Shown here one piece after another: positions 36,437 to 48,799 of a DNA stretch of 64,000 nucleotides (position 1 is the stretch's first letter; every line of letters begins with the position of its first letter). A program made the translations under genes and the position numbers. The DNA comes from Chamaecyparis obtusa. Lineage: Eukaryota; Streptophyta; Pinopsida; Cupressales; Cupressaceae. The DNA is taken from contig BSBK01003258.1 in the NCBI GenBank assembly GCA_027943335.1, positions 303,501-367,500 of the forward strand, given 5' to 3'. Under the pieces are notes generated by a model that did not search any database, was not told the origin of the DNA, and was given only the letters and a program-made list of their open reading frames with translations.

Positions 36437-36605
36437 TTGGTTACGCATGGTGAAGATGGGCCACTTGTAATTTATCAGAATTTATGGGAGTTTATCAGAA
36501 TTTGCAGTGTCTCACTACTAATTCCGATGGTGAATTTTTTAAATCTATTTTTGGAGTTTATCAGAATTTGCAGTGTCTCACTGCAAAATTCGATGGTGAA
36601 CAACA
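36437..36605 (-). repeat. Short tandem repeat related to the 82-bp family
   Basis: The phrase gtttatcagaatttgcagtg plus tctcac occurs at about 36490 and 36556, 66 bp apart, each followed by attcgatggtgaa-like sequence. Reverse-complemented it matches the core of the 82-bp repeat at 51.6-51.9 kb (ttcaccatcg...gtgagacac...tctgataaactc). Confidence 0.65.
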
Positions 36606-36770
36606 AGCTCGCCCAGTTGGGTAGTGCGGTCGTGCTCCGGTGGTAAGCCATCAGCGAAAGACAAAGATCGGTAAAGAGTTTAGTCGCTGCCATTTTATGA
36701 TTGATAAGTTTCCAAATATATGGAAACCCTAATAAGGATGGAGAATTTTTAGGGACCATAATCATCTACG

Positions 36771-37375
36771 TAATGGGTATGTGCAAAATCATGTATGTCA
36801 AACTAGGTCTTTAAGTGGCAATGAAAATTCAAATGTGACACATATTTTGGGACACATATTTTGTTGTAATTTTTTTTCAAGTAAATAATTAATTATGATT
36901 TTTCTTCAACTTTTTTTATTTTTCTTGTAGTAGGAAAAGCACAGAATGTGACACATGTTTTGGATTTCAAAAATGTTGTACACTTTGAAATTTATAGCTA
37001 TTAAAACAAAATCAAATGATAAAAAAAATTTATAAGATTCTAGATAAAAGTAGTAGTCTCATGTCTGGATGTGACATATTTTTTTGTATTTTTTTAAAAA
37101 AGTAAATAACTAATTATAATTTTTATGCTACAAATTTTTCTAAATATAAAAACTCTCGTGTCTAATCACGTTAAATTAGCCTAAACTTCATCAAATTGAA
37201 AAAAAAAATTATTATTATTGTATTAGGTGAAGCATAGAATGTGATGTATATTTCAGATTTCAAAAATGTTATATTATTTGAAAGTTATAGTTGTTTTTTA
37301 AAGAGTCTATCAATCAAGACTTCTTTTTCACATCACCACTTTTTTGGCATACAATGATCCTGCACATACCCTAAT
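36771..37375. mobile_element. Non-autonomous TIR DNA transposon, about 597 bp
   Basis: The body is 36775-37371. The left end GGGTATGTGCAAAATCAT and the right end (reverse complement GGGTATGTGCAGGATCAT) form terminal inverted repeats of about 18 bp, extending to about 26 bp with a gap. TAAT on both sides (36771-36774 and 37372-37375) is a candidate target-site duplication. No transposase frame. Related sequences lie at 53921 and 57164. A 4-bp TAAT duplication does not clearly match a common plant superfamily, so the class is left open. Confidence 0.7.
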
Positions 37376-40309
37376 ATAGATAATGACAATTCAGAACGCC
37401 TCTAATTATAAATGGTCAATTACTAATTAGAACATTTAAAATCTATACATTACTAGCTTGAAAAATCATCTCAAAATTTACTCATTGACCTGCCATAATC
37501 GAACCGGTGACATACGGCAGCTAGAAAACAAATTGGTAACTAAAAATTGCAGTCATGCATTGAATCTTTACATGAAATATACAATGATTGTAAGGATTGT
37601 GGAGGACATATTACAGATCCAAAGTGTTGCAAATAATAAAATTGTGCTCCATATATATGGGAGTCCACAATCCATACGATGTGCAGGGAGTCCAATGACC
37701 TAATTCATATGCAATATATTTTGCAAACATATTCTTTCCATCCTCTACAAAAAAATTCTGTCTTTTTTTTAAAATGTTTTCAAGTGTATCTAAAGTCAAA
37801 TGATTGAACATGTTGATTTTTAAAAAAATGTTGATCTTCTATATTTTCCCTAAATAGTTTTTCCTTTATAAAATGACATTCTGGTGCTTGTAAAATATTC
37901 CTTAAGCATTAGGTATGTCCATATAAACTTCTATTATTTATTTGTCAGTGTTTGTTCATAAATATATTTATCTTTAGTTGGACGAATAAATATATTTAAA
38001 TTATTTACAATCATGTGTATTTTACAAATTTTATAAGTAAACAAAAATTTATAAATATTGATTAATAAATATATTAAAAAATTCTGAAACTTTTGTTGAT
38101 AGTAGTTAGTTTTTAAATTGGTCATGACTATGAGCTAAAATAGTAATTTTGCACATAAGAATCAATTGTTTTACAGTTCTTTTTAATACAATATCAATTT
38201 CATTTCTATGTAATGTGAGACAAAAATATCCATGTTTGTATAAATACATTGTTGGTTCTTATTGTAGGTAGAACAATAGGTAGAACACAGTTATTTTTTT
38301 CTTATAAAGAATAAATAATGTACAACATTTTAAAAAATGAAAAATGTAATTTATTTTTGACTAATTAGTTTGATTCTTAAAAGTAATTTATTTTAAAAGT
38401 ATTCAAATTAAATAAAAAATGAGCCAAAATTAGAGGTTTTAAAATCAATCATGTTTAAAAGTATATGTTGAAAAGGTTTGAACATTCTTCTCTTAACTCT
38501 TCAATATTTTAACCCAATTAACATTTTAGTGGAGGAAGTAAATATAATAGATTTACCAATATTATGTTGATAAGATTAAGGAATGTATTATATGAAAATT
38601 TAAATTTGAGGACACATTTTGCGATAGGCAAGATCAAGAAAAGAACAAAGATAAATTAAGACTACATTTCATGTGTTTCAAGTTTTAGGATATAATCATT
38701 AGTATGCTTTGTATAAAGGATCAATGATTATGTAAGGTGAGAATCTAATTATATGCAAATACAAATGTAAAAATTTAAAGATAAAAACTTTCAGAAAAGG
38801 GGTTAGAATTGACAATCATCACAAAAAAATTAAATAAAAAAATTAGGTCTATTCAAATTGGAGAAGGAACATTTTAATTTAACATTGAGCTAAACAGGCA
38901 AAATTTGAGATAAAAGTTGCATCACTTATTGATGATCATGATGATAAGAGTTTTAATTTGTTTGATGTTAATAAAATTTTGATTCTAACTTATTGGTGCT
39001 CATGAAGAAAATAAAGTGTATGTATTTGAATGGCTAAATATGAGGGATTTTATTGTATGAAGTAAAAATTAACTTATTTCTTTGTAAGTTATTTTCATTT
39101 CCTAAAAGTGTTCCTCCTATTTGAAAAGTTAAAATTGTTTAGTGGGTGTGATCTGCATTAAAATTTAACTAAAAAGCTAAACATTCATAAATGAAACACA
39201 CATTATATGATTGAACCATCTTCAAAAATCCATTTCGTATAAAAAAAATTATGATATACATTAAAAATAAGTGAATAAAAAAATATTTACAATGCTTTAT
39301 ATTTTATTTCATAAATTGATCTCTATTATAATCAAATTATAGAATGTAAGCCAAGAAACTGTATGGACTTGAAACAATCATGTAAAATGCCTAAGTTAAG
39401 GCAGAGACATACAACCTTCAACATCTCCTTGACTAACATTTCTATCTTAAGACAATCTAAAAATATCTTATTAAAATAATTAACTCAATTAATAACCTTA
39501 ACTACATTAAAAGGGAACACAAAGACACTATTTATCCTATAAGTCGCAATACCATGACACATGTAGTAGTAATAAGCATTGACAATATAGATAAGCTACA
39601 TATTTTCATAAAAAGAATTTAATTATATTTGAACATATTGAATAAGATAATTCTCTTGTTATTTCCATCTATAAGAAAATAAAATCTATATTGATATATG
39701 CAATCAACCATAATACACCTTTACATTATCATATTTATTCAATATAATAATGATACTTATGTTAAATCAAAGTGTAATGATACTTTAAAGTTCCTAAGTT
39801 AATGAATTTACCGATATACTATTATTAGCACACACTAACATAATCCTATCCTTTCTCTATAAGACAACAATACATAAGATATAACAACAAATAATTTTGT
39901 TTGGGTGGTCGTTGCCTAGTCTCAGAATCAAACCATGGGTTCAAAAATGTCCCAGCGACCTTGAGATTATGTAGTTGCATCATTTTTATTAGGAAAATGT
40001 TAATTAGCTTTATTATAGGTAAAAAAAAATTCTACATTTTAATTATTTCTATAAGATTATATTTTAAAATATATCAAAACTTACATCATGAGCAACACTT
40101 ACTCATTCATCTTTTTAGCTTATCTTATTTAATGGATCATGAGTATTATAGGTTAAACAATAAGATTTTAGAATCGCCAATGTTTCCTAATATCATATGA
40201 TAAGTATAATTCATATTTCATGCTTGATTTATTTCAATTTATATATTATTATTTAAATCTAACAAAAATAAATTAACCACATTTGCAACATATAAATTGA
40301 AGAAAAAAA
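37376..40309. other. AT-rich spacer
   Basis: No gene, RNA gene or element was recognised. Scattered short open frames have AT-driven composition. Confidence 0.5.
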
Positions 40310-41200
40310 ACAACTTTAAGGTTAATTAGGTTCAAGGTTAACAGTTAATTTGGTTGAATGAACATAGGGTCATGGTTAGATTTGGTTTAGTATCCAATTA
40401 AATCTAGGTTTGAAGTGTAATTTACTTTAGGTTTAGGGTTCAACTTGGTTTATTTTTCAATGAGATTTGGGGTTTGTATTTAATTTGATTAGTGTTAGGG
40501 TTTATCTTAATTTTGTGTTAGAGTCTCATTTGTTTTAGTACTAGGGTTAGAAGTCAATTTAGATTAATGTTAGGATTCAGTTTGGTTTAATATTAGTATG
40601 ATGATTAATTTCTTTTTAAGGAATGACTTAAACCTGGTATACAGTTGGGGTTGCCTATATTAGAAGGTTTAGGATTAGGGTTCAATTTAGTTTACTGGGA
40701 GGGTTAGGATTGGAATTAGACTTTTTAGGTATAGTTTAGGGTTACTGTTTAATATAATTTTGGGTTTGGGTCAATTTCTTATAAGTTATGTTTGAATACA
40801 AACATATGATTTAGGGTAGAATTTAGATTAGGCCTCCATTAGGGTTTTATTTGGTTTAGTGTTACTTATTTCAATTTGGATTGGTATTAGGATTATGGTT
40901 GAATTTTGTATAGGCTTAATGTTCAAATTGATTTTCAATTAAGGTACAAATTGATTCAAAAAGAGTTGTGATTGTCATTAAGGTTCAATGTAGTTTAGTG
41001 ATAGATTTTATAGAAGCTTCTATTTATAGTCCAATTATGTTTATGTTTAAAGCTATCCTAGTTTAATATAGATTAATATGTAGTCATGTTTTGGTTTACA
41101 ACTCAACATGGTTTATTTCTCAAAAAGGTTTAGGGTTAATTATTAATTTAATTACTATTATTTTTTAATTTAATTTAGTGTTAGGTTACCATCACACTTT
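40310..41200 (+). repeat. Degenerate telomere-like (TTTAGGG-related) tract
   Basis: The plus strand is rich in ttagggtt, ttaggttt and ggtttagggttc words for about 900 bp, for example at 40428, 40497, 40675, 40738 and 41128, with strong G/T bias. The words resemble the plant telomere repeat TTTAGGG but are scattered among AT-rich sequence, not tandem. An old decayed interstitial telomeric block is one reading; a simple G/T-rich satellite is another. Confidence 0.5.
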
Positions 41201-41399
41201 GTAGAGATAGTCCCTTGAAGCATGTTAACTATCTTCTACCACAACTTAAAGCTTCCCATTTGGGAATCACAAAAAACACTACAGCTCCTTTCCAGTCATA
41301 GGCTCAAGATAATAAGAGCAAGCTCAATAGTCCAAGCCACAAGAAGAAAATATAACTTCACTGAAGGTTTTGTTAAGCTCTTCCCAAATTCAATTAAGG

Positions 41400-41740
41400 G
41401 GGTAGCATGAATATAGGCATTTTGCCAATCTTCCCGCCACTTGTTTCAAATGTTTCTAGAGAGAGGGCATAGAGAAAACAAATGGGAGAAATATTCCTCA
41501 CTATACATACAAAGAGAACAAATAGAGGGTCCCTAGAAACCTCTCTTATAAATATTCTCCCATGTGAGACATTTCTTCTGATAAAATAGCCATAGGAAAA
41601 ATTTAAATTTAGGGAAAGAAAGGTTGTTATATACCTTCTTCCATCAAGGAACATCTATTAGACCATGCAATTTTCTAGCTAACTTAGCATCATATTTAAC
41701 AATAATAAATTTTCCTTTTGGGTTGGAACACCAAGCCAAA
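41400..41740 (-). pseudogene. LINE zf-RVT (reverse transcriptase zinc-binding) domain
   Basis: The frame gives WKKVYNNLSFPKFKFFLWLF, then QKKCLTWENIYKRGF, a stop, then GPSICSLCMYSEEYFSHLF and SLCPLSRNI. The pattern C..C...HLF..C, after the phrase on moving from nucleus or library to W-x-x-K-C-L-T, is the zf-RVT domain at the end of plant LINE ORF2 and related domesticated proteins. At least two stops. Confidence 0.78.
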
Positions 41741-41780
41741 ATATCTCTCTTTAAGAGAACTGCATAATCTACCCTCCAAG

Positions 41781-42088
41781 ATTTTAGCCAATAGAGTATA
41801 ATCCTCCTTTAAACAAGTCACCTCCACTAAACTTCTACACCTAAAAATTTAAAAATTCCCCACCCTAATCCATCCAGTGTTAGGGAAAATGTTGCAAAGA
41901 GATTGAAGTTGTAGATAGCTAGATAGGATAGAAGATTTTAGCCAATAGAGTATAATCCTCCTTTAAACAAGTCACCTCCACTAAACTTTTACACCTAAAC
42001 ATTTAAAAATTCTCCACCCTAATCCATCTAGCATTAGCGAAAATGTTGCAAAGAGATTGAAGTTGTAGATAGCTAGATAGGATAGAAG
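41781..42088 (-). repeat. 154-bp tandem duplication inside the LINE
   Basis: 41781-41934 and 41935-42088 are adjacent copies starting attttagccaatagagtat and ending gataggatagaag, with only a few differences. The duplication arose inside the dead element. Confidence 0.88.
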
Positions 42089-42549
42089 GTGACCATCCAA
42101 AGAGTCCTTCCAAAAATAGCTTCAAAACCTCTATTGTAGATCCAGAAAAGGTCATCTTTAAAAGGATGAGCTTCATTTTTAAGTGTGTGCCAAATACACG
42201 ACCCCATGCCCACCAAACCAATAGGTAGTATCTCATGACAATCATCACCTTGGAGATACTTATAGATTAGAAAATTGGGCTGGTCCTAATCCTGACTGTT
42301 ACAACTCCTTCAATACAATTTGATTTCCAAGGCCTTTCTAACCAAATAAATAGACCAAAGACCAAGGCCCGCAATATTCGTCGGTCTATAAATAGACTCC
42401 AATTTGACTAAGCTCTACTTAGAAGAAATAAAATTGCCAGACCAAAGAAATTTATGAGAAAAAGCATCAAATTGTCTCACATATCTAGAGGTGGGAACCT
42501 ACACTAAACACTTAAATATATGGGTAGATCCTACACCACCATCTTCATA

Positions 42550-43060
42550 AGAATAAATCACCTACTAGAGGATAGCCACCTATAAGTCTAATGAATAAAA
42601 TTTCTTTGAAAATATCCAAAATTCACTACCAAAAATCACTACGCTGAGACCCCAAAACCAAAGGAATCCCAAGGTGTAGCAATGGAAGAGAACCAACATG
42701 AACTACGAGAATCCTAGCAATACAAGTCTGGATAAGCCAACGAATATTAAAGAAATATATGGATGATTTATATTCATTAATATTTTTACCAGAGGCTTTC
42801 AAGTAGATGTCCAAGGCTCTACTAAAATCTACTACCTCATTGACTCTAGCCATGCCCATCAAACCCATTCATGTAAAAACTAAGTACAAGAATAGGGAGG
42901 TAGAACATTGTTCCAGGTCCATCCTTGAATTACAATTAGTTTGACCTACGATGTAATAAATCTATCAAGTTCCCCAACCATGATAATGAAAAATAGAGGG
43001 ATAAATGGTCCCCTTGCTGAAGTCCCTAAGAAACACTAAATGGTAAAAATGGGTACATGA
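42550..43060 (-). pseudogene. LINE reverse transcriptase fragment
   Basis: Near 43020 the frame shows GLQQGDHLSLYF, matching the RT motif GLRQGDPLSP, followed after a frame change by FIIMVGELDRFI. Further on are ALDIYLKASGKNINEYKSS, then IQTCIARILVVHVGSLPLLH and LGIPLV. This is the segment after the catalytic YADD in plant LINE RTs (SGLKIN..KS..., LPxxYLGIPL). The YADD motif itself was not found intact. Broken by stops and at least two frame changes. Confidence 0.72.
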
Positions 43061-43089
43061 TATATTCCATTTTTATATCTAATATCTAC

Positions 43090-43879
43090 CACATAACAAC
43101 ACTATTTTCATTAAATTTATTTTATTTCAAGGTTGATTCCTATACAAGGGTTTGACCAAGAAAAACCCCTTTCCATAACCGTTTCCCCTTCTTTTCTGTG
43201 TGCAGGAATAGTTTCAGGAGTTGTGGATCAGGAGTCAGGAGTCTCAAAACTAGTTTTTGACCCTCATAAATTTTTATTAGATTTAATTGTAAAAGGAATA
43301 GGTTGACTTTGAAAACCTTGTCTAGGACTAGGTCAACTTTCTTAATGATGTCCTCCATGTTTAGGATAAAAATTGCATAGTGGAGAGTTATAGATATCAG
43401 CTTCCCAGATCTGGAATTATAATTGATTTTGACATTCTAGCAACATTCCAATTTAGAACTAAAGGCCAATTTTCAAGGTTAGTTCATTCTTCCAATTTTC
43501 TTGTACTTATTTCCATAGATCAGATTTACATTTCATTATTAGATCTAATTTTCTTTTAACTTACATTTCACTATCATTAATTATTCAAGAAATTTAAAAC
43601 TCTACATTTTGTAGATCTCACATTGGCACCCTTACTCTTTTGGTTGTGTTGAATGAATTCACTTTGTTGGAGGTTCTGTATTTAAATGTATGTAAGAAGT
43701 TGGATCTATAAATTCTTAACACTTTAAACCATTTCTTACATTAAAATTCCACCTCTTGAGCCTGTATTTCACATGTTGTAACCTCTTCCCAAAGTATACA
43801 TACCCTTCCCATAGGAAGACATCCCTTAATACTACCAATGAACCATAAGTTCCTTTAAAGAATAATCACATAGCCACAT
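43090..43879. other. Unrelated insertion splitting the LINE
   Basis: Sequence between the endonuclease and RT parts of the LINE that shows no LINE motifs. Boundaries are approximate, and no terminal repeats or target-site duplications could be fixed. A 72-codon minus-strand frame (43140-43358) is present but unrecognised. Confidence 0.4.
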
Positions 43880-44620
43880 AAATTGGAGTTTTAAGGAAGG
43901 ATTTTTGGAGATACTATATGAGGTGGCCAAAAAATTGATAGACCAATGACCAAAGCCCCTCCAATCAAGGATTTCTAAACTAGTAGGATACCAAAAATCT
44001 ATCAAACCTCTCTAAACTAGCATCAACACTACTCCTATCATTCCATGTAAAGACATTGTTAATTGGCTTCAAATCAATGAGATTCACAAAACCATTATAG
44101 TTCCTAAGAAAATTTTAACAACGACCCAACTTTAGTAACTAACCTTATTTTTCATCCAAGCTAGTAACAACATTAAAATCACCACCCATAATCTAAGCAA
44201 TAAAAGGATCCAAGGACCAAACAAAATTGATATGGGTCCAAATATGTTACTTACCCAAAAGATCAGTAGGAGCATAAATATTAGAAAAAGGAACCTTTCT
44301 CTTATCTCAAAGCTACAAGGGACCAAAGAAATGGAAGACCTACTAGAAATCCACCACAAGGGGGAGACCTTCCTTTGGTTCTAGAATAAATCAAGCCACC
44401 CTCCTCCAACCCCCCGAACTGGCATGAGCATCGACCTCTTTTCTAATAGACGCAGGGTCCGACACGAAGAGCGCAATTGACAAAACCATCCACTAAAGCC
44501 CTTGTTTCCTAAATAAACACTACTTTAGGAGACTGGAATTCAATTAATCTTTGACCAAACTATTGTTTAGGGATTTTATTCAACCCCCTTACATTCCATA
44601 ATAAAAACAAATCATTGAGC
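43880..44620 (-). pseudogene. LINE endonuclease domain
   Basis: Near 44610 the frame reads WNVRGLNKIPKQ, then stop, then FGQRLIEFQSPKVVFI, then stop, ETR. This is the WNxRGL start and QETR-like motif of LINE APE endonucleases, with Gln replaced by stop. Further on come NIYAPTDLLG (near 44290), IMGGDFNVVTSLDEK (near 44180), and then FVNLIDLKP with FTWND. The GGDFN and NIYAP motifs are catalytic-core signatures. The endonuclease nicks target DNA to prime reverse transcription. At least five in-frame stops were seen. Confidence 0.8.
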
Positions 44621-45603
44621 TTGAAATGGTTATCAATGAGCTTCATAGGTCTAGACTCAACCAAAGTATCACCAAAAAGAATTTGAATAAATTAGTCATA
44701 ATTTAAGAAAATAATTAAATAAAAATAATATAAAAATTTTATTCAAGAAAATAGTCATATAATAGAAACTTGATAATTGTGATACTAAATTGAAAATAAT
44801 TAACAATAGTAAATTTCCACAATCTATGAAATGTTAGTGATATGTTTTTGGCAAGATTGTGTGTTAATTTTTAGTATCAAACTCCATGATCCTCATCACC
44901 ATGAGAGAGTATAAAATGCAAAGAGAGTATACGCACATGAAAAATAAGGTAAACCTGTAGTTAAATTATGCAAAGCTATAACTCCTCAATGCATACAAGG
45001 TATCCCACACAGAGCTATAATTAACCTTACAGAGTGACTGAACACTTAATATAAAATTTTCTTTCAATTTAAGATTCATAGGTTAACATTATTGTGATTT
45101 TATTATCATTTGTTCTTAAATGGAAACAACATTACTTACATTCCAACTCATTGAGTATATTAAACGATAGAAGAGTAACTTAATGATCGTAATAATAATG
45201 ATATTGTGTTATTATTATTGACATAAATTTATATCTCACAGCATTGTAATCATAGCTATAATTCACGTCAAATAATATTAGTATTGTTAATCAATTCATC
45301 ATGTTTGAATTATCTAATATTGTTGTAATAATTTAATTATAATACTACTACTTTAACACATCTAGGAATTCATTAAGACACTATCATAACCAAATCATCA
45401 AAACATAAATAACCTAGACACTTGATATATATCATAAATCTTGAACCTAGAAACCTAAACTAGGTAACTCCACTTATTACTATGTAATTGGGAAAAGAAG
45501 ATCGTTCATGCTCTCTTTAGAAAGAGAAGAGAAAGGGTGCAAACTCCAAAAACTGAACCGGATTATTTTCATTCAGTCATTCCCTTTTCTCGCAACCATT
45601 TTC
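44621..45603. other. AT-rich spacer
   Basis: No gene or element recognised. Confidence 0.5.
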
Positions 45604-45836
45604 CTACAACGAAATGTGAAAATGAGAAATATATTTGTTCGAAACCCTTTTAAACTTTTGAGTATGAGAGGAGATCCATGAACTGTGGCGATCTAGAGGC
45701 AGCATGGAAGAGGGATAGAGAAACAACAGTCCTTGATCCAGCTGCTGAAAAATCAAGACAAGCTCATACGAATCATACAAAGGGCTTACGCAATCCCATG
45801 AAGAAATATTTTGTAGGTTTTTTGAATCATCTTCCA
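45604..45836 (-). CDS. Candidate small plant protein with a WDCxSPLYDSYEL motif
   Basis: About 77 codons from the ATG at 45836 (MEDDSKNLQNI) to a stop at 45604. Seen: SWDCVSPLYDSYELVLIFQQ at residues 12-31, then LDQGLLFLYPS and later basic residues KFKRVSNK. The W-D-C-x-S-x-L-Y-D-S-x-E-L phrase recalls short uncharacterised plant proteins that share a similar motif, from memory and without a search. An in-frame ATG lies five codons upstream. No signal peptide or transmembrane segment. The plus strand is also open here, so coding status is unproven. Function unknown. Confidence 0.4.
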
Positions 45837-46587
45837 TTCTCACACTTAACATTATTTTCCTCCTCTCTGCCCCTCCTTCAGGTTTTATGCCATAAATTTA
45901 TGTTAATTGCAGGCAAATTTAGACCATATTTCTTTTACTTCTTTGCCTCTGATTGTACAGATGAAAAAGAGTTAAACTCTTTCGATCGAAACTTCAAGGC
46001 TCATAAAAGAGTGAAGGTAAGGCCTATCAAAAAATGGCATTTGGTGGGTGAGTCTTTGGGAAAGTGTCGAGAGAGGTGCTTTCCCAAAAGTCCAACATTG
46101 GATTTGTTGGGAGTTCCCTTTGATCTTCACTTGTAGATTTATACTTTGATGGATAACTTAAATAACACTTTGACTCTATCACCACTCCAAAGTCTACAAG
46201 AAAGAGGGCCAATTAACAAGGATCAAAAGAGATCCTCCTACACTTTGAGCCTCAATGCTCAGGTGGGTGTACCCTTGATTCACTTCTTGAAAGGAATCAC
46301 TAAATGATATACAACTATACTCTTTACTAATTGATTTAAAGATTTGATCATTAAAATGTTTTTGTGTGGCTGATGATGGTGGACTACCTCCAAAGAATGG
46401 ACCAGTGGCTTAACCTAGGGCAAAGAGTCACCCAATTACATACATCAACTGAATACCTTAATTCAAACACAATTAAATCTAGGATAAGTAATTTGCCTAT
46501 TACCCCTCTCCTTCAGACACAAGGACATCATATTCTTACTTGGTTGTAAACTCATTGAACCCACCTAAAAGACTTTAATCCTAACTT
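45837..46587. other. Spacer
   Basis: No recognised gene. A plus-strand frame to 46136 has no domain and is not supported. Confidence 0.45.
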
Positions 46588-48799
46588 TGTTAGGAACTCA
46601 GAGATGACTTCACAATACTCTTTGTTTACCATATGCTAATAAACTTTGTGACACTAACATATATGAGCTTATAACCAAAACAAGAAGACATACACAAATG
46701 CAAGATTGGAACTCAATAACATTCTCATTAATATATTCAAAATCAATACACAATCAGAACAACACAAGGATAGGAAAAGACACAAAATCCAACTCCTCTA
46801 TCAGTAAAACACCATGAACAACCAGCCTGGGACCAAAGAAAGTTTTGGAACCCTTACAAAATCAAAAATTCTGCAACTTATACTCCCTAGTCATCTTGGA
46901 ATCCTCAAAGAGAATGCAACAAGCTACAGATGACTTAGGGTTAGGGTTTCAACCACTAAACCCACTGAAAATGTTCAAAAATTAAATGCAGGGGAAGAAA
47001 CCAGGCAACCATGCCTGAGGAAGATTTGCACTCATGGTAAATCTCTAGGAAAATACTATAAATCCTAAAAATTTGAAATTTTCAACCCTTTCTGGCCACC
47101 TGTAACATGCCTCGAGCACAAAACCACACAGTACAAACCCTGCAGATGATCAAAGAACACCCTAGACCACATTGCAACAGCAAGCGCCACCAAATAAATC
47201 AAATCTGGCCATGAAAACATTCAATTTTGGTCCTTTTTGTCATTGGGAAACCCTCTACAAATTCAAATTTGAAAATAAATGGCTATTTTATGGCACTTAC
47301 AACAAATCAGCGGTCTAAATTTAAAATCAGGTTAACTTTAAGTCGTGGCCATTAGATCTTCATGTTTCGCGGGCTTTTAAATCTTAACTCAATTGCCACC
47401 CTGGGTTTACCTTCTAGCGACTATGTGATAAGGCATTTCTTATTTGCAGAAAGAACATTTAACTCACCATTTAACTCTATGAACTGGTGACAAGAAGATA
47501 ACATTTAACCTCGATCCCACATTTAGAAAACTAGCGACAAAAGGTTACCGCTAGTTCATGAAACACTTTATCTATCTGCCAGAAAGTTTAGCGATTATGT
47601 GAACGCATGTTCGCTGAACCACTAAAACATTTAGAGAACTGCCACTACTTCACGTGAATGAGCGAAGCCTTCAAAAAAATTTTGGACCACCAAAACTTTT
47701 ATCAGAACCACTAAGCCTCCACCTGGAAGATCAACAGCCATCTCATCTTCGCATACCCATATGAGATTCCATCAGATTACACGCCCACCATCGGATGAAG
47801 AATCTTCTCCCTTCTCTGATAACCCTCTGACACTGGAAGAAATCAACGGTCGTCACAAGATCTTAAGCTTATGACACACTTGATGAGATCATACGCTATT
47901 CGTCGATTCACTAATAGGATCAAGACACTCTGACATGCCCAGGAACTAGGTCCCACTAACTACTACCAACATGTTAATACATGGACCAATGAGAAGCTGC
48001 CAACTGCGCTGACATGGCAATTAGGACCCATTGAGAGCCTTTACATTAGATTCTAAATCAATGGTTGTCGCATGATCACGAAGGGGAAGAATATTCCTTG
48101 TAATCATGTGACAACCGCCGGATCTTCAAGCAACTAACAACATGACCCCACCCTGCCATATAGGCCATTTCAATGAATCAAAAGCTGTCACGTTGCAATA
48201 TCCGACAAGAGGACATGCCACTTTTCCTTTCGTACTTGGGTCCCTCTGACAACCCTGCCATATCATCAATTCCTTTGGCCAATGAGGAACCACCATTTGT
48301 ACATACGTGTCAATGGACCCACCTGTATGAGAAGCTCTACCATAAAGGAGAATCAATGATTGTCATAATATCACATATCTCTGACAAATCCCTTGTGCTT
48401 TAGCGACAACCATCAGATTGAGATGGTGTCAGAGAGTTGGGCCCAGGAAAAACTAAAGCCGAAACATAGGAAAAATTAAAGTTCATGAGACTTAGGCTTA
48501 GGGAAATATTAGGCGCTGAGGACCATAGGAAAAAAAAATAAAACGTTAGGCAAATAGACTTAGGAAATATTAAAGGGGACCCCACTGAAAATATAAAGCG
48601 CGTGCGAATTAGGACCTTTAAGTGACCAGAAAAAGTAACATCAAAACTATAACAAGGCCAAGGTTAAAACAAAGGGTTTTTTCACCAACGGCTAGTTTTT
48701 TCAAAAATTCAAACTAGGGCTAAAGGTAGAGACCTAAAAATAACTGCAGAGGCCAAGGGAAAAGGGCTAGAGCCGTGAAATTTTTTTAGGGTGCTAACA
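46588..48799. mobile_element. Possible solo LTR, about 2.2 kb
   Basis: The stretch begins TGTTAGGAAC and ends GGTGCTAACA, giving TGTTAG/CTAACA inverted termini as in many LTRs. It has no open frame of note and is less AT-rich than its neighbours. No 5-bp target-site duplication was found (aactt on the left, ggatt on the right) and no second copy lies in the window. The alternative is plain spacer with a chance inverted terminus. Confidence 0.28.

Larger units (their letters stand above)
41390..44620 (-). mobile_element. LINE-type non-LTR retrotransposon, decayed
   Basis: Reading leftward, an APE-type endonuclease (44620 to about 43880), a reverse transcriptase (about 43060 to 42550) and a zinc-binding zf-RVT domain (about 41740-41400) come in the order normal for plant L1-type LINE ORF2. 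About 0.8 kb of unrelated sequence separates the endonuclease from the RT, and a 154-bp tandem duplication lies before the zf-RVT region. Many stops and frameshifts. The poly-A tail and 5' end are not identified. Confidence 0.8.

Noticed and set aside
39901..39975. Possible tRNA-like gene (ggttcaaa box)
   Set aside because: No acceptor stem or D-arm pairing could be laid out around it, and no convincing tRNA was found anywhere in the window.
48126..48403. Overlapping open frames on both strands
   Set aside because: Both strands are open over the same bases without any domain, inside the possible LTR. Treated as chance.
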